Positions 1 through 6,958 of a DNA stretch of 12,907 nucleotides are shown here, one piece after another (within the stretch, counting starts at the first letter, position 1; each line of letters opens with the position of its first letter). Below the pieces are notes generated by a model that was not told the origin of the DNA, did no database searches, and saw nothing but the letters and a program-made list of their open reading frames with translations. A program made the position numbers and the translations under genes. Origin of the DNA: Parvularia atlantis (Eukaryota > Opisthokonta > Rotosphaerida); assembly GCA_943704415.1 (NCBI GenBank), contig CALSCO010001720.1:1-12907 (forward strand). The letters are read 5' to 3'.

Positions 1-32
1 CCCCCAGCCGAGTGACAGACTTGCCGCGGCAC

Positions 33-1751
33 CTGCTGCTCAATCGTTGCGATCGCGTTGTGCAGGTCGCGCTCGATCGCCACCAGCTGCTCGTGGTTGG
101 CCGTGTGCTGCTCCTCGAGGTTCCTGAGCGACTGCCGCAGGCTGTTCTCGACCTCGGCAAACGTCGGGATGGGCACGGCGTCGGGGACTGGTGACGGGGC
201 GTGTCAGGACGAGCAGGCGCAGTGGCAGGCCAGGTGCACTTTTGTTGACGGTGCTGCGCAGGTCCTTGCCACTGCCGACGCGTGCGACCGCAAGACCGTT
301 GGCCGAGCCGACCAGCTGAGCCGCCGTAAGACCGCTGCCAGCGTCGACGAGGGCGTCAGCCGACGGCACGGCGCGCTGGTGTCAACAACACGCACCCTGC
401 CCCGCGCCGGATCTGCTCCTCCTCCCAGCCCTCGCGGTCGCCCACGCCGATGTCGTCCCTGCGAGTGCATGTGCATCAGCGCGGGCACGACGCGCGGCGA
501 GACGCTCGCGCGCGCGCACTGGTCGTCAATGACGGCCCGGATGGCCTGCTTCTTCTGCGCGCGCAGCCGCTTGACCGCATCGGGCCCGAACGCAACCGTG
601 TCCCCCGCCAGGTCTTCAAACACCTCCTCACCCTCGCCGATCTCGTCCTCCTCGCGCACGAGGCGCGACTCGGGGTGGGCCGACTCCTTGTCCTTCGCGG
701 CGCCGGCGCCGGCGTCAGGGCACCCGCGCCATCCCGCCGCGCCGCGCCCGCCGGCGCACCTCGCGCGAGTCGAGCGGGATGTAGGACGGCAGCGACTTGC
801 TCTCGCGCAGCATGTCGCGCCGCTTCTTCAGGGCGTGGATGGTCATCTGGTCCGGGATGTCGCTTGGTCCGGCCGTGCTCGACGCAAACTTGGCCGCGAC
901 GTCATCCGCCGGCACGGCGGCGTCGCCCGCCACCACGCCGTCGACGCCGCCGCCCGTGCGCCGCGGCAGCTGCCGTGTGGACGCGCGCAGCTGCTGCAGC
1001 TCGGCCGGGCTGTACGACGCGCGCGAGGCCGGCCGCGGCGCCTCGATCACGAGCGCGTCGCTGCGCACGGCGGGTTAGCACGTCTGCACCGCAAGCACCG
1101 CGGCCGCGCACGCACATGGGCACAAAGAGGCGCCCGCCGCTGCCGCTGCCGCGATGCGTCTTGAGGCTCTCGCTCGCCGCCGACTTGCGCAGCGTGAACG
1201 ACGTGTCGGCGCCGCCGTCGCCCTGGCGCAGCGGCTCAGTGCCTGCCACGTAGCGCAGCCACGTGTGCGCACCTCGTCGTCCGCGAAGCTCAGCTTGGGC
1301 GTCGACGACGTCGAAGCTGACGGGCTGCAGTACGCGCGGCCGTGTCATGCTGCCGGACGCGGCCCCGGGCAAGTGCGGCGCACCCGCGCGGTGACGCCGC
1401 CGGCGTGCTCGTCGTGCTCGCCGCCAGCACGCGCGCCTTGCCCAGTGACAGCCGGTTGCCCAGCCGCGCGCTGCCGCCGCCACCGCCGAGGCTTGCACGC
1501 GGGCGCACGAACGGGCCGTTGTCTTGGTCGTCGGGCGCGGGCGAGGCGGCCGCGGGCGAGGCGAGCACGGGGCTGTCACGGCGCTCGACCGGGGCGGATA
1601 CGGCGGCCGGCATGACACCGTCGCCCTCGCCCTCGCCCTCGCCCTCGCCCTCGCCCTCGCCCTCGCCCTCGCCCTCGCCGCCGTTGTTGCCGGACTTGAC
1701 ACGCAACGAGCGCGCGCGTGGCGTTGAACGCCGTGCGAACGTTTCCATCAT
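33..1751 (-). CDS. PAXBP1/GCFC-family (NTR2/ILP1-like) protein, N-terminal part, 8 exons, cut by the left edge
   Basis: Exons, 5' to 3' on the minus strand: 1751-1384, 1324-1273, 1222-1116, 1060-760, 692-520, 458-396, 334-240, 187-33. They sum to 438 codons with every phase consistent, and a donor follows at 32-31. Family marks in order: Arg-rich start (FARRSTPRARSLRV), TPKLSFADDE near residue 135, YSPAELQQLRAST near 192, a YIPLD motif near 270 preceded by IPDQMTIHALKKRRDML, SRLVREEDE near 283, GWEEEQIRRG near 348, and IPTFAEVENSLRQSLRNLEEQH near 390, which opens the coiled coil. This order matches the N-terminal half of human PAXBP1. The C-terminal GCFC domain lies outside the window. Family members act in the nucleus with the lariat-intron spliceosome disassembly machinery (NTR2/TFIP11-type partners). 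A (Gly-Glu)n run sits at about residues 26-45. The exon 2-3 junction is the least certain: acceptors at 1223 and 1235 both keep frame. Confidence 0.85.
1619..1680. repeat. Hexanucleotide tandem repeat (CTCGCC)n, about 10 copies, coding for Gly-Glu
   Basis: About ten perfect copies of a 6-bp unit lie inside exon 1 of the PAXBP1-like gene. Read on the minus strand (GGCGAG) they encode an acidic Gly-Glu dipeptide run. Because the unit is 6 bp, gain or loss of copies keeps frame. The repeat leaves several frames open on both strands, which creates spurious ORFs around it. Confidence 0.95.
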
Positions 1752-2178
1752 GGCCGGAGAACTGTGACCTCAAACTGGCGCGCTGGCAGAACGTCGTCTC
1801 TTGGCGAGCCTGAGGTGTAGAGCGAGATCGTCTGTCGCCTCCTGCAAATCCCGCGCGGGAACATGCGCGGCCTCAAGCTCGCAACTGTGCACGCAGACGG
1901 CCAACGCGGCCACGTGCACTGCTCGGCGTGACTTCGCTCGCCTACGCCAACAGGACGGCACTCACTCAGCGGCCACGGGCCCGCTCACGGCCGTGTGCAC
2001 GTACCGCCTGTGCTACTTGACCAACTGCTCGACCAACCAGCGCGGCGTGACGGCTATGCCGGCGGCGACGCTGTAGGGCCGTGACGGTGGCGGCCAAGGC
2101 GTTCGGCGACCTGCACTGGCAGGCGCACGTGCTATTCGTCGTCGGGCACGGCGCCCGCGTCATTTGTGCCGCAGGTGT
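1752..2178. other. Intergenic, 5' side of the PAXBP1-like gene; no supported gene
   Basis: About 430 bp lie between the PAXBP1-like start codon and the SAC2-derived fragment. A plus-strand ORF (1801-2076) and a minus-strand ORF (1770-1961) are both Arg/Ala/Cys-rich without recognisable motifs, and they look like chance ORFs of GC-rich DNA. The stretch next to 1751 presumably holds the promoter of the minus-strand gene, but I see no diagnostic element. Confidence 0.5.
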
Positions 2179-2372
2179 TGCGCGCGGCGCTCGAGAAGAC
2201 GGCCTCGACCGACGCCGGTGCGACCCGCCCGACCCCCGCTCGCGCATGTCGCCCGCCCCTGACGCGCGGCCTGACCCAGCGGCCCGTGCGTGCGCGGCTG
2301 ACTCGGAGTCGCCAAAGACGCTCTCGAGCAACAGCGTCGACACAGAATGAGCTCGAGAAGCCACAGACCGAG
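2179..2372 (+). pseudogene. Inverted, decayed partial copy of the SAC2/INPP5F-like gene (exon covering 7857-7623)
   Basis: Read on the plus strand, this segment aligns with the minus-strand exon at about 7826-7636 along nearly its whole length, roughly 85-90% identical by eye. Shared blocks include gacgccggtgcgacccgccc and gagtcgccaaagacgctctc. In translation AALEKTASTDAGATRPTPAR corresponds to AALEQSASADAGATRPTPAR of the intact gene. The copy has a 1-base deletion near 2263, a short insertion near 2295, a second frame change near 2342 and an in-frame TGA at 2347-2349, so it cannot encode the parental segment. There is no convincing match to the preceding intron or to neighbouring exons, so it is a fragment. 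Its orientation is opposite to the parent. It may come from this gene or from a paralogue elsewhere. Confidence 0.8.
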
Positions 2373-2645
2373 GTGAATGCCCACGGCTAAAGCATGAGCG
2401 TCAACTGGCACGCGCGTGCGCGCTTAGTAGCATCGCGAACGGTGCTTTTGAGACGTGGACTTTCAGTTCGGTCTCTCTGGCACGGCCTCATAGGGCCCTA
2501 TTGATGATTCTCTCTGGAGACCGCATTTCGGTGCGCCTGGTGACACACACGCAGGCAGGCGAGATGACTAAGGGGGGCGCCGGATACACGCACACAATCT
2601 TGACCTTGACGAACAGGCGTGCATGTCTCATGCTCGAGCTGTAGG

Positions 2646-3224
2646 TCACCACATCCGGCCCAGTTCTTGTTCCGTCGTCATCCACTTGCCGAAGCTGGCC
2701 ACCTGTTTGTCTGTCAGCTCAGCAGTCTTGGCGAGCAAGCTGCTGCTGAGGCTCTGGTCCACGCTCGGCATCGGCCGCTCGTCTCCCACAGCCAGCATGA
2801 CCATGTCTTGCTTGTTGATCGCCCGCTGCTTGCCACTCTCGTGGACGTTGAGCCATGGCGCGTCACTGTGCGTGAGATTGCAGAGATCCTCCTTGGTCAT
2901 ACGACCAAACTGCTCGAAGACGGCAGTAAGAAGTACCGTCCACTGTTCGCCCAGAGGCTCGTCCGCCGCGCCCTTGGTCGGGTCCAGAAGCGCTTCGACG
3001 CCGTTCTGTGTGATCCACGCTTGCACTTGCGGAACGACTGGACCGTGCTCCCAGGCCTCGAGCGACTCCGCAAACAGCTCGTCGCCGCAGAAGCGCATGC
3101 TTGCAACCTGCGAGTAGTACAGCAGCTTTTGTAACTTATTCTTGCTCACCGTGCCGTCGTTCCGCTTGAGCAACCCGGCAAAGACACGGGCAACGGTCAG
3201 TGCTGGCACACGACCGACCTCCAT
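2646..3224 (-). CDS. Panacea-domain (DUF4065; SocA/GepA-like) protein, intronless, 192 aa
   Basis: The ORF has the Panacea signature: VSKNKLQKLLYYSQV near residues 25-39, then ESLEAWEHGPVVPQVQAW near 48-65, and a C-terminal block with LLTAVFEQFGRMTKEDLCNLTHSDAPW, the usual 'LT H...PW' ending of the fold. In bacteria and phages these proteins include GepA and SocA, the proteolytic adaptor/antitoxin of SocAB, and the PanA antitoxins that neutralise diverse small toxins. The 192-residue length fits the family. The ATG at 3224 is chosen because the domain begins soon after it. The frame stays open upstream to 3431, but that extension is Arg/His/Cys-rich and unlike the family. There is no intron, and GC is near 56-58%, against about 70% in the flanking genes. 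This suggests acquisition from a prokaryote or virus. The last 40 residues (Ser/Leu-rich, ending EQELGRMW) may be lineage-specific. The function in this host is unknown. Confidence 0.82.
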   Translation of the reverse strand: MEVGRVPALTVARVFAGLLKRNDGTVSKNKLQKLLYYSQVASMRFCGDELFAESLEAWEHGPVVPQVQAWITQNGVEALLDPTKGAADEPLGEQWTVLLTAVFEQFGRMTKEDLCNLTHSDAPWLNVHESGKQRAINKQDMVMLAVGDERPMPSVDQSLSSSLLAKTAELTDKQVASFGKWMTTEQELGRMW

Positions 3225-3281
3225 CTGGAAAACTTTGGATGATTCGAGAGGGACGTTTCTTGAAGCACATGGCCGTGCTCG

Positions 3282-4241
3282 GTGCCGCAGCGCAAGGCGG
3301 CGCTCTGCAGCGCTGCGAACATGCAGTGCATGACTTACTGCGACACCGCCGGACCACACCCGATGGTGGAGGTGCGCCGCTGTCGGGCATGCAAGCGCGC
3401 TGGCTGGACGGCGTGGGTGGTATCGGGTCACAAAGTTATCCGGTCACTGCATGTGTCCGTGCTGTCACTCGTTGCTGTCAACGTTGTTCTTCGTGCTGAG
3501 GTTTGCGAGCTGTGCCTACAACTCACTCTCGTGTGGTGTTGGCGTGTGCAGTTTGTCTGCCTTAGAGCGGCGTGGGACCCCAAGAAGATGAAGGCCATGA
3601 TCGACGCCAACAACGTCGACATCAATCAAGTGCCGACCAGCAGCGTTCTGGCGCACGTACTCGTTACAACACACAATGGCATGCCAAGGGCGTGGCATTT
3701 GTGGTACGAGCTTGCGCTGCCCGCAAATTCTTTATCCACTGGCAGTCTGCGCGAACACTCGGTCGCGTCGTGCGCCAACTTCGAAGTCAGCCCATGCAGC
3801 ACGCGTATCCCGGACAAAGAGCTCATCCCGAGCCTACGGGCAGGGCTGGCTGGCCAGTGGATACAGATGATCATGCTGTGCGCGAGGCGCATCAAGTTTT
3901 GCGCTGGCCTCCAGCTGAAGGTCACCGATCCTGATCCCGACATCAGAGACAAACTGGCCTTGCAGCGCATTTATTGCCCGTTTGCAGGTCGCTTTGCAAC
4001 CATTAGTACGGTGCACAAGCAAATGCTTGACATCGTCATCCTTTGCCGCATTAATGCACAGCGTACACTGGCTGCCTTGGCTACGTTCAACGCGGGCCTG
4101 CCCGTCGTCTTCACGTTTCACCACACCAGCGCGCAGCTGCTGACATTTCCAAACGGGCAGCCCGCTTACGCGACCTCATTTTTGCGGCGCTGCCTTTGCG
4201 AATATGTACAGTCGCTGAGCCACACCAGCCTGCAGCCGTAG
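3282..4241 (+). CDS. Hypothetical ORF, up to 319 aa, head to head with the Panacea gene; status doubtful
   Basis: A single open frame of 319 codons begins 57 bp from the Panacea start in the opposite direction. At the moderate GC here (about 55%), so long a frame is unlikely by chance. The first 100 residues are Cys- and Arg-rich and look untranslated. A more plausible start is the ATG at 3590 (MKAMIDANNVDINQVP). Later text such as PDPDIRDKLALQRIYCPFAG near residue 220 and NGQPAYATSFLRRCL near the end looks protein-like. I recognise no family, membrane segment or catalytic motif. A second plus frame (3572-3934) is also open with comparable codon use, so this could be a frameshifted relic of one older gene. 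It shares the lower GC of the Panacea gene and may have arrived with it. Confidence 0.35.
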   Translation: MPQRKAALCSAANMQCMTYCDTAGPHPMVEVRRCRACKRAGWTAWVVSGHKVIRSLHVSVLSLVAVNVVLRAEVCELCLQLTLVWCWRVQFVCLRAAWDPKKMKAMIDANNVDINQVPTSSVLAHVLVTTHNGMPRAWHLWYELALPANSLSTGSLREHSVASCANFEVSPCSTRIPDKELIPSLRAGLAGQWIQMIMLCARRIKFCAGLQLKVTDPDPDIRDKLALQRIYCPFAGRFATISTVHKQMLDIVILCRINAQRTLAALATFNAGLPVVFTFHHTSAQLLTFPNGQPAYATSFLRRCLCEYVQSLSHTSLQP

Positions 4242-4331
4242 CTGGCCGCGAACGGGCTCAACCGCGCGCATTCACACCACCCCCGCACAATGTGTCTGTG
4301 TCTTTTCAGTCGCGGCGTAAACACTTTTGTT

Positions 4332-5886
4332 TCACTCGGCGAGGGTCAGGCTCGTATCGCGCGGCTTGGCCTGGTCCTGCGCGAGCGCGAGCACGTCCTC
4401 GCGCAGGCACGCGCCCGCCGGCGCTGCGTCCTCCCAGGCAAAGTGCACGACGGCCGACGGCGTAAGGCCTGCGGCGGCGAGCAGGCGCGCGCGATCGCCG
4501 AGGACGACGCGCGGCGGCACAGTGACTGTGCGCACAGTTAGCAGAGCCAAACGCTTGCGGGCAGCCGAACGCACAGAGCACAAACGGCCGGTGCGGCTCA
4601 GCCAGGTGCTCGCGCACAAAGTCGTACAGCGCGCCGACGGTCTCGGTGCCGCCAAACGTGCCCTGCAGCGTCATGCGTGTCGGGAAGCTCACGCGGATGA
4701 CAGCCTGGCTGCGCGGTGAGAAACATGGGCGGCGCTTGCGTCGACGCGCACGTTCGGGAAGCGCCGCATGCGCTGCTGCTCCTCGCGCTCTCGCATCGCC
4801 TTGGTCTGCAGCGGCGCGTTCTCGAGGTCCTGCAGCGTGCGCACGTACGACATCATCGCGCGCCGCGCCAGCTGGTCGTCCATCTCGTAAAAGCTCTCGG
4901 GCAGCTGGACCTGCGCGCGCGCGCGCGCGCGCGCGTGCACGTGTGTGCGCACAGTCAGCGATGTGCGCGAGCGCCAACGCAGTGCAGCGTGCCTGCGACA
5001 GGTCGCGGAACGTCTCGAACGGACGCAGCACGACTGCATTGCGTGCAGGCTGCAATTCCGCTGCGGGTGCCGGCGCTGGTGCTGGTGCTGTTGCCGCTGC
5101 TGGTGCCGCTGCTGGCGCTGCTGCCACTGCCGGTGTTGGTGCTCGTGCCGGCGCCGGTGCGGCCGCAGACGTCTCCGTGCGCGCCTGCACGGCTGCGGCC
5201 GCAGACGTCTCCATCGGCGCCGGCACAGCTGCGGACGCGCCGACCAGCCGCGCGCGCAGCATCCCCGAGCCTGACAGCAGCCCGATGTCGCGCAGCGTCG
5301 TGCGCTCCAGCACGTCCCGGCCGACGATCTGCGACACGCGCCAGTCGGACAGATGCCGCATGCTGACATCAGCCGCACGCGCGCACGCACCTCGTTGTTC
5401 ATAAACGAGCACGCAGGCACGACGCCCGCAGTTGCCGCTGCCTGCGCCACTACCCTGCCGCGCACACGACACCGCGGCGTCAGCGCAGTGACCCGCAGGC
5501 CACCGCTGAGCGCACCCTGCCTGCTCAAGGATCGCCCACAGCGCCGTCGTCGTTGGGAAGGCGGCCACAGCGCGCGTCCCGTCCGGCAGCTGGCACGCGA
5601 CGTTGACGGACGCCACAGCACCCGTGCCCGCGGACGGTGCGCCCGCCGCGCCCGCCGCGCCCTCGGCAAAGACGAGGTCGAGCGTGGCGCCGGCGGGGAT
5701 GTTTGCGAAGCGGAACGTGAGCGACGTGTCGACGCGGCGCTTCTTGTACTCGAGGCGGCACGCGTCCGGGCTGAAGCCGTGCTTGGCGCAGACCTCGCCC
5801 AGCACCGTGCCCAGCGGCGTCATCGGCGCGACCTTGACCGTCATGCGGTCGCGGTAGACGGGCGACCAGACCACGGTGACAGACAT
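4332..5886 (-). CDS. TUG/ASPSCR1-type UBX-domain protein (p97/Cdc48 adaptor), 417 aa, 6 exons
   Basis: Exons, 5' to 3': 5886-5516, 5454-5391, 5328-4993, 4910-4752, 4704-4575, 4525-4332 (418 codons with stop, all phases consistent). Residues 1-78 form the TUG N-terminal ubiquitin-like domain, including VYRDRMTVKVAPMTPLGTVL and SLTFRFANIPAGATLDLVF. Residues 93-175 resemble the second ubiquitin-like region (QLPDGTRAVAAFPTTTALW ... FMNNEIVGRDVLERTTLRDI). An Ala/Pro-rich linker follows, then a helical segment (ESFYEMDDQLARRAMMSYVR) and a C-terminal UBX domain from about 311 (AVIRVSFPTRMTLQGTFGG ... TVPPRVVLGDRARLL ... AVVHF). Mammalian TUG binds p97/VCP and holds GLUT4 vesicles; fungal and plant relatives are p97 cofactors. 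Human ASPSCR1 is 553 aa, so this one is compact. The ATG at 5886 is preferred over 5928 because UBL1 starts there. The exon 3-4 intron needs a GC donor. Confidence 0.85.
4911..4992 (-). other. GC-AG intron of the TUG-like gene containing a 42-nt alternating pyrimidine-purine tract
   Basis: The coding text runs ...FRDLSQ to 4993 and resumes VQLPESFYEMD at 4910, both phase 0. No GT in the right phase exists between them that would join this acceptor. The donor reads CAG|gcacgc, a GC donor, with ctgac as a possible branch site and a gcgcag acceptor. At 82 nt it is longer than most introns here. The plus-strand interval 4912-4953 alternates strictly between pyrimidine and purine. Confidence 0.65.
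5062..5160. repeat. Imperfect GCT/GGT-rich tandem repeat encoding the Ala/Pro linker
   Basis: The segment is a degenerate triplet/hexamer array (gctggtgctggtgctgttgc and variants) that encodes Pro-Ala runs in the TUG-like linker on the minus strand. It is low-complexity coding sequence within exon 3. Confidence 0.75.
5159..5212. repeat. 36-bp tandem direct repeat in the TUG-like coding region
   Basis: The 18-mer gcggccgcagacgtctcc occurs at 5159-5176 and again at 5195-5212, an offset of 36 bp. On the minus strand this encodes two copies of a 12-residue unit beginning ETSAAA, immediately C-terminal to the second ubiquitin-like region. Being a multiple of three, it preserves frame. Confidence 0.8.
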
Positions 5887-5909
5887 CGTCGTCAGCACTC
5901 GGAAACCAA
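5887..5909. promoter_or_regulatory. Very short divergent start-to-start interval (shared promoter region)
   Basis: Only 23 bp separate the ATG of the TUG-like gene (minus) from the ATG of the unrecognised gene (plus). If both starts are right, the transcripts must start within each other's coding region, or the two genes share an overlapping core promoter. No TATA-like element is visible. Confidence 0.4.
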
Positions 5910-6572
5910 ATGAGTGCGCTGCCGGCATGGCGGCGAGACAGCGCGCGCGTCGCCTCGGCGCACGTCGCGCTGCTGCGCTGCCTGCGGTCGCTGGTGCGCA
6001 CGCGGGCCGTGTGCGATCGGCGGATGTACGCGCTCGCGCTCAGACGTCGCGTGCGTGCGCAGGCCACGATGCACCGCCAGATGGCCGACGCGCGGCTCGA
6101 GCGCGATGACGGCCGCGGCGACGGCGACGGCGACGCCGCGCACGACATCTTCGCGGCCGTGCCGGGTGTGCGGGTGGCGCTGGTCGCGCGCCTCGCCGCG
6201 CGCCACGAAGCGCTCATGCGCGAGCTCGTCGCGTGTCTGTGCGTCCGCCCGCGCCGCACCCGCATCGCAGCGCTCACCTGCCGCGACGCGCACAGCGACG
6301 AGCACCGCGCGGCCAACGACGCCCTGCACGCGCTTGCGCAGCGGCTCGGCGACGGCCCGCCCGAGTGGGCGCCGCATCTGCTGCGCGCACACGACGTCGA
6401 GCTCGCGATCAAGCTCGCCCACGCCGAACGCGTGCTCGAGGCCAGGATGGGCAGCGACGCCGCCCAGACCGCGCTGGACGCGAGCGAGCGCGCGCGCGCC
6501 GCGACCGTCGCCACCGAGCAGCCTGTGCTCGCGCGCCTGGAGGCCGAGCGGCTCGTCGCGTCTCGCGGCTGA
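5910..6572 (+). CDS. Unrecognised 220-aa, Arg/Ala-rich, largely helical protein
   Basis: A single uninterrupted frame runs from ATG 5910 to TGA 6570-6572. Its codon composition (strong G/C at third positions) matches the neighbouring genes. Residues 20-60 (LLRCLRSLVRTRAVCDRRMY, then ALALRRRVRAQ) loosely resemble the start of a Complex1_LYR-type helix bundle, with an L-x-R followed by an Arg-rich second helix, but the canonical LYR triad is absent and I treat this only as a hint. A short Asp/Gly run (DDGRGDGDGDAA) follows near residue 66. The C-terminal two thirds consist of amphipathic helices rich in Ala, Arg, Glu and Leu, with no catalytic motif. There is no transmembrane segment. The basic N-terminus could be a mitochondrial targeting sequence. 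I see no compelling intron. Its divergent pairing with the TUG-like gene supports a real gene. Confidence 0.6.
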   Translation: MSALPAWRRDSARVASAHVALLRCLRSLVRTRAVCDRRMYALALRRRVRAQATMHRQMADARLERDDGRGDGDGDAAHDIFAAVPGVRVALVARLAARHEALMRELVACLCVRPRRTRIAALTCRDAHSDEHRAANDALHALAQRLGDGPPEWAPHLLRAHDVELAIKLAHAERVLEARMGSDAAQTALDASERARAATVATEQPVLARLEAERLVASRG

Positions 6573-6958
6573 TTGCGTTTCATCGTTCGGCAAGGCTAGC
6601 CACCCGCGGCGCGGCGATGTTCCCCATACTGCCCACCTCGCCCACCACGAACGAGCCGGTCGAGTGGTTCCTGTGCGGGGCTGAGCCGGAGCCTTAGGAC
6701 GTGGGCGACTGGCCGAGCCCTTCTCCGAATCCCTCCCTGTGCGGCATCTCAGGCCGAGTGGGTCGGTGACACTCAAGAAGGCTCGACTGGCAAGCACCTG
6801 CTGACTTCGCGCCTGCCGCGTCAGCTGGTGGCTGGCGTCGTCTCCTGTCTTTGCTGTGCAGTCGCACTGAGCCACTCATCTGCGTTCCCGAGCCCCCAGT
6901 TTAACGTGTGATGTGTGTGCGGGCCGCCGCGGTACACGTGCAAAGTGCTCAGTCACGG
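6573..6958. other. Intergenic between convergent 3' ends; no supported gene
   Basis: This 386-bp interval separates the stop of the unrecognised plus-strand gene from the stop of the SAC2-like gene. It holds only short ORFs. One frame segment at 6617-6697 (MFPILPTSPTTNEPVEWF...) reads like protein but is 26 residues and has no supporting context. The interval presumably contains both 3' untranslated regions, and I see no clear AATAAA signal. Confidence 0.5.

Noticed and set aside
58-1253. Long plus-strand ORFs of up to 368 codons opposite the PAXBP1-like gene
   Set aside because: They are antisense shadows of GC-rich coding sequence, Arg/Pro/Cys-rich with no motif, while the minus strand has phase-consistent exons with a clear family match.
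2013-2062. Minus-strand peptide GIAVTPRWLVEQLVK resembling the last helix of a BRCT domain
   Set aside because: It is only about 15 residues, followed by a stop, and I could not find the upstream BRCT strands in any frame. Chance or an unprovable remnant.
3225-3431. In-frame N-terminal extension of the Panacea gene by 69 codons
   Set aside because: The composition is Arg/His/Cys-rich and unlike the family; the domain begins shortly after the ATG at 3224.
4689-5669. 326-codon alternative minus-strand frame over the TUG-like gene
   Set aside because: It contains only one short true exon portion (5454-5391). The rest is Arg-rich shadow text of the UBL and linker exons.
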